A DNA stretch of 64,000 nucleotides from an uncultured Thermoanaerobaculia bacterium. GTDB lineage: Bacteria; Acidobacteriota; Thermoanaerobaculia; Multivoradales; Multivoraceae. Below are positions 16,435 to 25,515 of the stretch, piece after piece. The stretch is from the NCBI GenBank assembly GCA_951812325.1, contig OX638294.1, forward strand, positions 3,386,859-3,450,858, given 5' to 3'. The notes under the pieces are model-generated. The model made no database searches. It was not told the origin of the DNA and saw only the letters and a program-made list of their open reading frames with translations. The translations under genes were made by a program, and so were the position numbers. The stretch's first letter is position 1. Each line of letters opens with the position of its first letter.

Positions 16435-19332
16435 ATGGAGAGCAGAACCCGAGCCGCAGCGAGGACCGCCAAGGTCCTGACACTTCTTCTCGCGCTGGCA
16501 TTTCTGACCGTGCCCGCCTGGGCGCAGGACGGCAGTGTCTCCGGAACGGTCAACGACACGAACGGAGACCCCGTCCCCGGCGCCATGGTCAGTCTGGAGG
16601 CCGCGAACGGAAACGAGGTGGGCAACGCGATGAGCGACGCGGACGGCGCGTTCTCCATCACGGGCGTCGCCGCCGGCGCCTACACGGCCAACGTCGGTCT
16701 GGATGGCTTCCAGTCCGCGAGCCAGGCGGTCAACGTGACCGCGAGCGGCGCCACGGTGTCCTTCGCGATTCGCCCGGCCTACCACGGCACGGTGATGGTC
16801 ACCGCGGAGCGTGTCGAGGAGAACGTGATGGACGTGCCGATGACCATCACGGCCTTCGACTCGAGCATTCTCGAGGAGCTCGTGATCCAGGAGAGGACGG
16901 ATCTGCAGAATCTGGTTCCGGGCCTCCAGTTCAGTGACGAGATGGAGCAGCAGGGCCAGGGAACGGTCATCCGCGGCATCGGCACCAGGAACGCCCAGTA
17001 CGACCAGGCCGACTATGCGGTCGCCACCTACGTCGACGGCGCCTACACGCTGGGCGTCTACGGTACGACGCCCGGCGGCGGCTTCGACCTTGAACGCGTC
17101 GAGGTGGCCCGTGGACCCCAGGGGACCCTGAACGGCCGCAACTCGATCGCGGGAGCGATCAACGTGGTCACCAAGGGCCCAACGGATCACTGGGATGCGG
17201 AGCTGATGGGGGAGGTCACCGACGTCTCGCAGCAGCGCCTGAACGGGGCCATCGGCGGCCCGCTCGGCGACGGTCCCTTCAGCTTCCGCCTGACGGCCGG
17301 CACCCACACGGGCGACGGCAGGCAGGAGAACGTCGGGCCGGGCGGCGACCATGACGCACCCGATCAGACCTTCTACGCGCCGCAGATCCGGGCCGAGACC
17401 GATCGGTTCTCCGTCAGGGCCCGCATGCTCCACGTGGAGGAAAACGGCGTGCCGCGGGGCTTCGTGCAACTCGCGAACGTGGACCGGACGACCGACGGCT
17501 ACTCCCGGAACCGCTACTACCTCTGGGAGACGCCCAATCCGGCCCTCGATCCGAGCTGTCCTCCGGGTCTCCCCGGGTGGCACTGCGACAGCAGGATCGC
17601 CAACAGGGTGGCGTTCAACTACCCCGGCTCCAACGTGAGCGAGAGCGATTTCCTGACGGTGCGCGCCAACTGGCAGGTTTCGAGCACCCTCGGCATCAGC
17701 TACAACGCCAGCGACGGCGACACCGCGCAGCACGTGATCAGGGACGCCGACTACACGAACCGGGTTCCGGTTGGAACACCCCCGGGTGATCGGGGTCTGG
17801 GCGGCGACCCCAACTCGATGGACCACACGATTGCCAGCGACGGTGGCGTGGACTTCTCGAACTCGTTCTACGACCTTCCGTTCGAGTACCCGGAGTCCTC
17901 GCATGAGCTCCTGTTCAGATCGAGCTACGGGGGCGACTTCAACTTCATCGGCGGGTTGTTCACATACGACAACCGGAGATCCGGGACGATCTGGCGCCAT
18001 GACCTGGACACGCCCGTCCGCTTCGGGACCGCCGATGAGCAGGCCCGGAGGGTCGGGACGGTCTTTGGCGTTCCGGTCGACAGTTGCCAGGATGTCCTGA
18101 TCAAGGTCATCGAGGGATTCGGCATCGGTACGAGCGACCCGGCGGGTGACGAGGAGGGGCTCTACTGGTACTGCCCCGAGGGTGACGATCACAGCGATCT
18201 TCTCGGTTTCTTCGTCAGAGGCAACAACAAGACCCAGGCCGCGTTCCTCAGTGGCGACTACCGGTTCAACGACCGTTGGGCGGTGTCGGGAGGGCTGCGG
18301 TATACCGAAGACGAGAAGGAGCAGAAGCCGGAGGACCAGGGCGGTTACGCCGTGACGACGTTCACGGGTGTCGCGATTGCGGTCGCTCTTGCGGGCGAGG
18401 GCAATCCCTACCCTCAGAGCTGGGCGCGGCCAATCGGCCACCTCGCTCTGGAGTACACGACGGATGCCGGCCATCTGATGTACGGCCGGGTTTCCACGGG
18501 CTTCCGCTCCGGTGGGTTCAACATCGGTCTCCCCGGCACGGTGCCCCCGTACATCGAGGAAGAAACTCTGGTGAACTACGAACTGGGAGCGAAGGGCTTC
18601 TTCCTCGACTCGCGCCTGCAGCTCTCGGCCGGCCTTTGGTACAACGATTTCGACAACTACCAGCTCGCCGCCACGCAGGCGCCGCCGCCGGGCGGACAGT
18701 TCCCGGTGTCGATCTTCGCGAACACGCCGCTCGTCGAGTACACGGCCAACATTCCCGACACGACGATTCAGGGCGTGGACCTCGAGTTCAGCTACCGGGT
18801 CGGCTCTTTCGGGCTCAGGGGCTTCTACGCCTGGCAGGACTCGGAGATCGGTCAGCACGCGTCGGTGATCGACGGCCACCCCGACGCGGAGTTTGGAACG
18901 TGGGAGTACATCGACTTCGAGACCCGCGAGCCGGCGACCAGCATGTACACGCTGGCGACCGACCAGACCGGGAATCGGTTGCCCAAGCAGCCGGAGAACA
19001 AGCTGGCGCTGACCGCGACCTGGTTCAAGTCGCTTGCCTCTGCCGGCCACCTCTCGTTCCAGTCGACCTACACCTTCACCGACGACGTGTATCCCAGCAT
19101 CGGCAACGTCGGACTCTGGGAGTTGCCGTCGTTCGACCGGCTGGACGTGGGCGGCACCTGGAGTTCGCCGAGCGACAGGTGGTCGGTCTCGTTGTTCGTG
19201 AAGAACGTCCTCGACGAGATCGCGGTCCTCGAGTACCTGCCAATGTCCGGGAATGGAGGCGTCCCCGCTCTGGGATTCATCACGTACCAGCGCGAAGTCG
19301 GCATGCAGCTCCGGTTCCGGCCTTTCAACTAA
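16435..19332 (+). CDS. TonB-dependent receptor with carboxypeptidase-like N-terminal domain
   Basis: 965 aa. The ATG at 16435 follows GGAGGGAGAG and gives a signal peptide ending in VPAWAQ. Residues about 32-115 form a carboxypeptidase regulatory-like (CarbopepD_reg) domain: SVSGTVNDTNGDPVPGA, SDADGAFSITGV, GAYTANVGLDGFQ. A plug follows (MVTAERVEENVMDVPMTI, TVIRGIGTRN, EVARGPQGTLNGRN) and then the barrel, with VSTGFRSGGFN and final MQLRFRPFN. It imports an unknown large ligand. The secreted esterase 150 bp downstream on the same strand may work with it. The spacing to the upstream DUF4143 gene (131 bp) suggests its own promoter. Confidence 0.93.
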   Translation: MESRTRAAARTAKVLTLLLALAFLTVPAWAQDGSVSGTVNDTNGDPVPGAMVSLEAANGNEVGNAMSDADGAFSITGVAAGAYTANVGLDGFQSASQAVNVTASGATVSFAIRPAYHGTVMVTAERVEENVMDVPMTITAFDSSILEELVIQERTDLQNLVPGLQFSDEMEQQGQGTVIRGIGTRNAQYDQADYAVATYVDGAYTLGVYGTTPGGGFDLERVEVARGPQGTLNGRNSIAGAINVVTKGPTDHWDAELMGEVTDVSQQRLNGAIGGPLGDGPFSFRLTAGTHTGDGRQENVGPGGDHDAPDQTFYAPQIRAETDRFSVRARMLHVEENGVPRGFVQLANVDRTTDGYSRNRYYLWETPNPALDPSCPPGLPGWHCDSRIANRVAFNYPGSNVSESDFLTVRANWQVSSTLGISYNASDGDTAQHVIRDADYTNRVPVGTPPGDRGLGGDPNSMDHTIASDGGVDFSNSFYDLPFEYPESSHELLFRSSYGGDFNFIGGLFTYDNRRSGTIWRHDLDTPVRFGTADEQARRVGTVFGVPVDSCQDVLIKVIEGFGIGTSDPAGDEEGLYWYCPEGDDHSDLLGFFVRGNNKTQAAFLSGDYRFNDRWAVSGGLRYTEDEKEQKPEDQGGYAVTTFTGVAIAVALAGEGNPYPQSWARPIGHLALEYTTDAGHLMYGRVSTGFRSGGFNIGLPGTVPPYIEEETLVNYELGAKGFFLDSRLQLSAGLWYNDFDNYQLAATQAPPPGGQFPVSIFANTPLVEYTANIPDTTIQGVDLEFSYRVGSFGLRGFYAWQDSEIGQHASVIDGHPDAEFGTWEYIDFETREPATSMYTLATDQTGNRLPKQPENKLALTATWFKSLASAGHLSFQSTYTFTDDVYPSIGNVGLWELPSFDRLDVGGTWSSPSDRWSVSLFVKNVLDEIAVLEYLPMSGNGGVPALGFITYQREVGMQLRFRPFN

Positions 19333-19436
19333 GGAGGCTGAATCGCGAACTCGCTGCTAGCGGGCTGGGTACGCCGGACGCACATGGCTTCACGCCGCGT
19401 GCACCGGCGTGCCCGCCGCCTCTCGGGTGAGGCTCC

Positions 19437-19510
19437 CCACTGGGTGCGCCGGCGTCCCCGCCGGCTGCCGCCGAAGGCGGCTATGGAATCGCGCCGGCCG
19501 TCAGGCCGGC
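19437..19510 (+). repeat. Dispersed palindromic repeats, copy B and a neighbour
   Basis: 19437-19481 matches copy A at 8191-8235 with about five differences. Directly after it, GCGCCGGCC at 19490-19498 and GGCCGGCAT form a second inverted repeat related to 47041-47066. Both lie at the start of the esterase gene and add basic residues before its signal peptide. Confidence 0.65.
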
Positions 19511-20775
19511 ATCCGCTTTGTTCCGCCGCCCTGCTCCTCTCCCTGATGCTTCCGACAACCGCCAGCGGGGCCGAGTACACGCTGGGCCCTGATTCGATGC
19601 CCCAGGAGGGCGTCCCCACCGGAACGGTGGAGAAGCGCACCTGGGACGCCAGCAGCATCTACCCGGGCACGACGCACGAGTACCGGGTCTACGTGCCGGC
19701 CCAGTACACGGACGCCGAGCCGGCGGCCGTCATGGTCTTCCAGGACGGCGACTTCTATGTCAACGCCGAGGGCCCCGTCAGGGCGCCGACCGTCTTCGAC
19801 AACCTGATCCACAGGGGCGAGATGCCGGTCACGGTCGGCATCTTCATCAACCCCGGGATGAAGGAGATCCCCTGGGACCAGCGGAGCAACCAGTACACGC
19901 CGCTGGACGACACCTACGCCCGCTTCCTTCTGGAGGAGATCCTCCCCGAGGTCGGCAAGGACTACAACCTGACGGACGCCGCGGAGGGCCGAGCGATCGT
20001 CGGCATGAGCGACGGCGGCCTGGCCTCCTTCACCGTCGTCTGGGAGCGCCCCGACGCCTTCAGCAAGGCCGTCAGCCACGTCGGCAGCTACACGAGACTC
20101 CAGGGCGGCTCCCGATACCCCTACCTGATTCGCAGGACCCGCGGGAACCCGAAGCCCATCCGCGTCTTCCTCCAGGACGGGGAGAACGACATCAACCTCG
20201 CGGAGGGAAACTGGACGCTGGCCAACCTTCAGATGGACTCCGCCCTGATGTTCGCCCGCTACGACTACCGCTTCGAGATGGGCTCCGGGGGCCACGATCT
20301 GAGGCACGGCGGCGCGATCTTCCCCGACACGCTGCGCTGGCTCTGGCGCGACCATCCCGGTGTTGTGGGCGCCGGCGAACCGGCGGACCCCGCCGCGGTG
20401 GTCGGCGAGTGGGACGTCGTGACGAAGGTCCTCGGCGAGTTCCGCAACAGCGTGCTGACCGTGTCCGAGCAGGGCGGCGCCGACCCGGGGGCCGAAGAGC
20501 GAACACCAGCGGCTGCCCTCGCGGCGACGCTCCATGACGAGGTGGACGGCGAGATGGAGATCACCGCCGTCCGCTTCGAAGACGGCATCCTGAGCTACGA
20601 CTACATCGCGTCCGGCACCCAGTCGAACTGGGGCAAGGGGTCGGTTGGCAAGCTCAGTGCCTGGTTGCAAGTCCGGGGAGACACCTTCCGCGGCGCCCTG
20701 AGCCTTGACGTGCCCCCCGAGGGCGACTACGCGGTCGAGGGCCGCAGGAGAAGCGCGGAGTCCGTGACGGACTGA
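19483..20775 (+). CDS. Secreted enterochelin-esterase-like hydrolase
   Basis: 430 aa from the ATG at 19483; the open frame begins at 19384, but that extra part is palindromic repeat. The start gives a basic region and hydrophobic LCSAALLLSLMLPTTASG. The alpha/beta-hydrolase domain of the Fes/esterase-D type has EYRVYVPAQYTDAEP, VMVFQDGDFY and the nucleophile elbow AIVGMSDGGLASF (Ser about 175), with a likely catalytic His in GSGGHDLRHGG. After about residue 300 comes an extra beta domain (VVGEWDVVTKVLGEF, ITAVRFEDGILSYDY), perhaps lipocalin-like. It would cleave an ester outside the cytoplasm; the substrate is unknown. Confidence 0.87.
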   Translation: MESRRPSGRHPLCSAALLLSLMLPTTASGAEYTLGPDSMPQEGVPTGTVEKRTWDASSIYPGTTHEYRVYVPAQYTDAEPAAVMVFQDGDFYVNAEGPVRAPTVFDNLIHRGEMPVTVGIFINPGMKEIPWDQRSNQYTPLDDTYARFLLEEILPEVGKDYNLTDAAEGRAIVGMSDGGLASFTVVWERPDAFSKAVSHVGSYTRLQGGSRYPYLIRRTRGNPKPIRVFLQDGENDINLAEGNWTLANLQMDSALMFARYDYRFEMGSGGHDLRHGGAIFPDTLRWLWRDHPGVVGAGEPADPAAVVGEWDVVTKVLGEFRNSVLTVSEQGGADPGAEERTPAAALAATLHDEVDGEMEITAVRFEDGILSYDYIASGTQSNWGKGSVGKLSAWLQVRGDTFRGALSLDVPPEGDYAVEGRRRSAESVTD

Positions 20776-20804
20776 GCCGCCGCGGCGCGTAAGCTCCCGG
20801 CGGC

Positions 20805-23330
20805 GTGGACGAACTGAAGCAGGCGCGGGCGCTCCCCTTCTGGGGCGAGGGGGAGACCCCTCCGGCGTCCAGGCCAGGCAAGGGCCCCGAGGACAGGGGT
20901 TTCGTCGCGATCGTCCGGATCTTCATCCGGACGTGGCCGTACCTGCTGCCCCAGATCCTCGGACGCTGGCGGGAGTTGCCGCGCCGCGGGTCGGCCGAAG
21001 GCTCGGCCGCCGCCTCCGCGGACTCCGGCGCGTGGAGCTTCCGCCACGTTCCGCCGCTGGTCACCGTCCTGACCGCGGCGGGTGCGTTCCTGTGGCTGGC
21101 GCCGCCGGGAACCGACTGGCTCCACGACGTGCTGCTGGCCGGGACGGTGCTGATGACGGTCCTGGTGTGGGCGCTCTTGTTCGTCAAGGGACGCGCGTAC
21201 CTGGCGGCGTCACTCGCGCTGGTCGTCATCGGCACGGCGGCGTTCCTGTTCGCGCTGTTCGCCGTGGACGGGCTCGCCGACAACCTCTACGTCGGGCTCG
21301 TCGCCGTGGGCTGTGCCTGCATCTGGGTGCTGCAGTACCGGTTCGACGGGGGCAGGCTGCGGTTGCGTATCCGGCTCGGCAGCCACCTCGTCTACTACTT
21401 CGCGTTGCTGTGGGCGTCGACGCTGCTGACCATGGTGATCGCCCTCTTCTCGGTGGACCTGATCAGCCAGTCCATCCTTCAGGCGGAGCCGTTGACGCCG
21501 TTTTTGGCCGACTTCATCGGCCGGCCGGAGCTCGCCGGCGAGGCCGAGGCCGGAGCGGCAGCGGCGGATGCCAACGCAGCCGGAGCGAACGCGGACACAG
21601 CCGAACCGAGCGCGAGCGGCGCCGAACCGAACATCGACCTGGCGCCGCTGACCGCGGAGCAGAGACACAGCCTGAAGTGGATCTACGCCGTGTTCATGGT
21701 CTTCGGGTGGTTCGCGCAGCTCCCGGCGATGATGCTCCTGCCGTACTACTACATCTTCATCATGCAGCGGGTGAACCAGGACCTGCGAATGGCGCTGGTG
21801 GAGCGCTGGCTCGGGCTTTCTCTCCGCTACCACAGCGATCACCGGGTGGGCGACTCGGTGTACCGCATCTACCAGGACAGTGCACAGGTCACGGCCGTGA
21901 TCGGCACGGTGACCCAGGCGCTGCAGCTGCTGATGGTCTACGGGCTCGGTGTCGTCGTCCTGGCGGGGCTCGACCCCATCCTGGGCGCCATGACGCTCAG
22001 CATCGTCCTCCTCGCCCTCTTGTGGGGCCGTTGGTTCTCGCCCCGCATGCGCGAGCGGTCGCTGGCCGCCAGGGAAGCGAACTCCGACTTCACGTCCCGC
22101 GTCCAGGAGACCTTTGCCGCCGTTCGCGTGATCAAGGCCTACGGCGCCGGGGACGCCGAGCAGGAGCGGCTCGAGCGGGATTCCGTCGCCGCGTTCAACG
22201 CCTCCTTCCGCGTTCGGTCGCTGATGACGATCGTCGGCATCGTGACCTTCTCTATCGCCGCGGCCGCGCTGCTGACCGGGCAGTTCCTGATGGCGGTCTG
22301 GGCCAGCGGCGAACGGGAGACCTTCGCCACCGTCCTCGTCGGCCTGGTGGGTCTCAGTTTCCTGACCTGGAACCTGTCCGCGTACAACTGGGCCCAGGAA
22401 CAGATGGGCGGCTCGAGCGTCTCGGTGCGCAACCTGGTCACTCTGTGGACGCAGGCGCAGGACATGGCGATGGGGCTCGACCGGGTCTTTGACATCCTGG
22501 ATATCGAGCCCGACGTGAAGAACGCGCCGAACGCCGCGCCGATGGCGCCGTTGCGCCGCGAGATCCGCTTCGACTCCGTCGATTTCGCCTACGAGCCGGA
22601 CCGGCCGGTGCTGCGCGACGTCTGCTTCACGGTGGCGCCGGGCGCCGTGACCGCCATCGTGGGCCCGACCGGCTCCGGCAAGAGCACCCTGATGAGCCTG
22701 CTGCTCCGGCTGTTCGATCCCGACTCGGGGACGGTTTCCGTCGATGGCGTCGACCTGCGCGAACTGGAAGTGGACAGCCTGCGCGGCAACGTCTCCGTCG
22801 CCCTGCAGGAGAACGTCCTGTTCGGCATGTCGGTGCGCGACAACATCCGCTACGTCGTCCCCGATGCGAGCGACGAGCGGGTGCTCGAGGCGGCCCGCGT
22901 GGCCTGCGTGGACGAATACGTCGCCGGGCTCCCGGAAGGCCTGGACACGGTGCTGAGCGACCGTGGCGGCAAGCTGTCGACGGGACAGCGCCAGCGGCTC
23001 TCGATCGCCCGCGCGATCGTCAAGGACGCGCCGATCCTGATTCTGGACGAGCCGACGGCCGCGCTCGACGCGCACACCGAGCATCGGGTGCTCGAACGTC
23101 TGTCGACCTGGGGCGAGGGCCGGGCCATCTTCCTGATCACCCATCGCATCTCGACCATCCGGCAGGCCGATCGGATCCTGTACCTCGACGATGGGCAACT
23201 GGTCGAGAACGGATCCCACGAGGAGCTGATGGCGATTGAGGGCGGGCGTTACCGGAACTTCGTCGAGACGGAAGCCCGGTTGTCCAGGCGCACCGGCGAG
23301 GCGGCGGAAGTGGACGGCGGCGCCGGTTGA
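20805..23330 (+). CDS. ABC exporter half-transporter with extra N-terminal membrane segments
   Basis: 841 aa from GTG at 20805. It is longer than the usual 580-600 aa because about 270 residues with several extra membrane segments and an Ala-rich linker (residues about 245-280) precede the standard six-helix domain. The nucleotide-binding domain has Walker A VGPTGSGKST, signature KLSTGQRQR (LSTGQ instead of LSGGQ), Walker B ILILDEPTAALD and the H-loop LITHRIST, so the catalytic Glu and His are kept. It is followed at 84 bp by another half-transporter, so the two may form a heterodimer. Cargo is unknown. Confidence 0.9.
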   Translation: MDELKQARALPFWGEGETPPASRPGKGPEDRGFVAIVRIFIRTWPYLLPQILGRWRELPRRGSAEGSAAASADSGAWSFRHVPPLVTVLTAAGAFLWLAPPGTDWLHDVLLAGTVLMTVLVWALLFVKGRAYLAASLALVVIGTAAFLFALFAVDGLADNLYVGLVAVGCACIWVLQYRFDGGRLRLRIRLGSHLVYYFALLWASTLLTMVIALFSVDLISQSILQAEPLTPFLADFIGRPELAGEAEAGAAAADANAAGANADTAEPSASGAEPNIDLAPLTAEQRHSLKWIYAVFMVFGWFAQLPAMMLLPYYYIFIMQRVNQDLRMALVERWLGLSLRYHSDHRVGDSVYRIYQDSAQVTAVIGTVTQALQLLMVYGLGVVVLAGLDPILGAMTLSIVLLALLWGRWFSPRMRERSLAAREANSDFTSRVQETFAAVRVIKAYGAGDAEQERLERDSVAAFNASFRVRSLMTIVGIVTFSIAAAALLTGQFLMAVWASGERETFATVLVGLVGLSFLTWNLSAYNWAQEQMGGSSVSVRNLVTLWTQAQDMAMGLDRVFDILDIEPDVKNAPNAAPMAPLRREIRFDSVDFAYEPDRPVLRDVCFTVAPGAVTAIVGPTGSGKSTLMSLLLRLFDPDSGTVSVDGVDLRELEVDSLRGNVSVALQENVLFGMSVRDNIRYVVPDASDERVLEAARVACVDEYVAGLPEGLDTVLSDRGGKLSTGQRQRLSIARAIVKDAPILILDEPTAALDAHTEHRVLERLSTWGEGRAIFLITHRISTIRQADRILYLDDGQLVENGSHEELMAIEGGRYRNFVETEARLSRRTGEAAEVDGGAG

Positions 23331-23413
23331 CGGCAGGAGCTTCCCGGTCTCCTGAAAGCACGGCATCCCGGCACGCTCCAGGAACTGACGCGAGGAATTG
23401 ACGGAGCTGGAAC

Positions 23414-25483
23414 GTGAGGCTGCGAGAGGCCGAGAAGCAGCTCGACCGGCGGGCCGGCGCGCTCGACACGAGCACCGACATCTCGTTCCGGGAGGCGCTG
23501 CGCATCTTCGCGCGCGTGATCTCCTGCTTCCGGTTCTTCAAGGCCCGCATCGCCGCCAAGCTCGGCTTCATCACGGTGGAGATCGGCTTCCGGTTGCTGG
23601 TCGCGCCGTGGCCGGGCAAGGTCGTGGTGGACCACGTGATCCTCGGCGCGCCCATCGCGGACGCCTCGGGCTTTCCGGTCTACCTCGCGCCCTTCGTGTT
23701 GCTCCTCGACGGCATGGGCCCGGTGGAGATGTTGGTGTGGATTCTGTTGCTCGGCGTGTTCAACGTGGCGGTCTTCGGCTTCACCACGAGCCGGGGAGCG
23801 GGCAGGTCCCCGAGCGGCGCGCCCACCGGGACCTCCGCGGGCTCGTCCGGCGGGGCGACGACCCTGATGCCGCAGGGACACGGCACGTTGGCCCAGGGCC
23901 ACGACATCGCCACCCAGACGGAGAACCAGGCGAACATGGGCTCCGGCCTGATGGCGGGCATCCTTGGCGTTCTCGACTTCCACGTGCACATCCGGCTCAT
24001 CCAGTCGCTGAACCACCTGCTCCGCACCGAGGTGGCGGCAAAGCTCAAGTCGCTCCCGATGACGACTTTGGACGATCTGCGAATCGGCGACAGCGTCTTT
24101 CGCGCCCTGTACGACACGACCAGCGTCAGCGCGCTTCTTCACGGGATCGCGCTGGGCCTCTGGTCGGGCGTTCTCGGCGTCGTCATCACGCTCTACATCA
24201 TGTTCACGTACTTCGGCGCCGCGCCCGAGGTCATCGTGCTGGGCGTGCTGACCCTGCCGATCGTGTTCCTCATCGAACTCCCGCTCGCCCGCATCGCGCG
24301 GCGCCGGAGCCAGGCCAGCCGCGCGTCCGGCTCGAGCACGACCAGCAACATCGAGGAGGGGATGAGCAACGTCCTCGCCGTGCAGAGCCTGGGCGGCAAC
24401 GAGCGGGAAGGTCAACGTTTCAGGCGCGCCTCCGAGGAGTCCTTCAAGCGCTTCCGCAGAGAGTGGTTCGTCGTGCTCACGTACCAGCAGATCTTCAGCC
24501 TCGCGCTGATGCTGGGGCAGGTGGTCTTCTTCATCGTGATGGCGGGTCGCGTGATCGAGGGCACGTTCACCGCCGGCGACTACTTCGTGCTCCAGTACTA
24601 CTTCTTCGTCCTCAGCGCGACGTTCGGGGCCTGGGGCTTCATGTACACGGAGTGGCAGCGGCACATCGCGGGCATGCGCCGCGTGTTCTTCCTGATGGAT
24701 CTGCCGGCGGAGAAGACGCGGGACGGCGTCGAACTCGGTGGAATCGAGCGCGGCGTCGAGATGAAGGGCGTAGGGCTCGTCTACCCGGACGGCCGCCGGG
24801 CACTCAGGAACGTCGACCTGGAAGCCCGCATCGGCGAGATCGTCGCCTTCGTCGGCCCGACCGGCGCCGGCAAGACGAGCCTCGCCCACCTGGCGCCGGC
24901 CTTCGTTCAGGCGACCGAAGGGACGGTGAAGGTTGACGGCGTCGACCTGAAGGAGGTGGCAGTGGAGGGCCTCCGAGAGCAGGTGTCCTTCGTCTTCCAG
25001 GAAACTCAGCTCTTCTCCGACTCGATCCTCGAGAACATCCGCTACGGGAACCGGGATGCGACAAAGGCGCAGGTCGAGCGCGCGGCGCGCATCGCGGGCG
25101 CGCATGACTTCATCGCCGCACTGCCGGACGGCTACGGGACCAACCTCGGAACCGTGACCAGCAAACTGTCGGTGGGGCAGAAGCAGCGCATCGCGATCGC
25201 CCGGGGGCTCCTCCGGGATGCCCGCATCCTGATCCTGGACGAACCGACCTCGGCCCTCGATCCCGAGACCGAGGCTCACCTCGTCGACGCGCTCCACGAG
25301 GCGGCGAAGGACAGGCTGGTCATCATCATCGCCCACCGCCTGTCGACGATCGCCCACGCCGACCGGATCTACTTCCTCGAGGCCGGCGAGGTCCGGGAAT
25401 CGGGCTCGCACGAGGAGTTGATGGCGATCCCCGACGGGCGCTACCGGGAGCATGTCTCTCTGCAGGCTGGCTCACGGGCCTGA
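23414..25483 (+). CDS. ABC exporter half-transporter (paralogue 1)
   Basis: 689 aa from GTG at 23414. An N-terminal cytoplasmic helix (LREAEKQLDRRAGALD) leads into the membrane domain; between the first two helices is an unusual Gly/Ser/Thr-rich insert of about 60 residues (GTSAGSSGGATT, GHGTLAQGHDIATQTENQAN). The ATPase domain has Walker A FVGPTGAGKTS, signature KLSVGQKQR (LSVGQ), Walker B ILILDEPTSALD and H-loop IIAHRLST. It forms an apparent unit with the preceding transporter. A close paralogue with the same insert lies in the opposite orientation at 27365-29509. Confidence 0.92.
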   Translation: MRLREAEKQLDRRAGALDTSTDISFREALRIFARVISCFRFFKARIAAKLGFITVEIGFRLLVAPWPGKVVVDHVILGAPIADASGFPVYLAPFVLLLDGMGPVEMLVWILLLGVFNVAVFGFTTSRGAGRSPSGAPTGTSAGSSGGATTLMPQGHGTLAQGHDIATQTENQANMGSGLMAGILGVLDFHVHIRLIQSLNHLLRTEVAAKLKSLPMTTLDDLRIGDSVFRALYDTTSVSALLHGIALGLWSGVLGVVITLYIMFTYFGAAPEVIVLGVLTLPIVFLIELPLARIARRRSQASRASGSSTTSNIEEGMSNVLAVQSLGGNEREGQRFRRASEESFKRFRREWFVVLTYQQIFSLALMLGQVVFFIVMAGRVIEGTFTAGDYFVLQYYFFVLSATFGAWGFMYTEWQRHIAGMRRVFFLMDLPAEKTRDGVELGGIERGVEMKGVGLVYPDGRRALRNVDLEARIGEIVAFVGPTGAGKTSLAHLAPAFVQATEGTVKVDGVDLKEVAVEGLREQVSFVFQETQLFSDSILENIRYGNRDATKAQVERAARIAGAHDFIAALPDGYGTNLGTVTSKLSVGQKQRIAIARGLLRDARILILDEPTSALDPETEAHLVDALHEAAKDRLVIIIAHRLSTIAHADRIYFLEAGEVRESGSHEELMAIPDGRYREHVSLQAGSRA

Positions 25484-25515
25484 GGCCCCCGTCCGACAGA
25501 CTGCCGGCGCCGGCG

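Noticed and set aside
16330-19050. 906-codon open frame on the minus strand opposite the second TonB receptor
   Set aside because: Same reason: a shadow of a well-supported receptor gene, with no recognisable motif.
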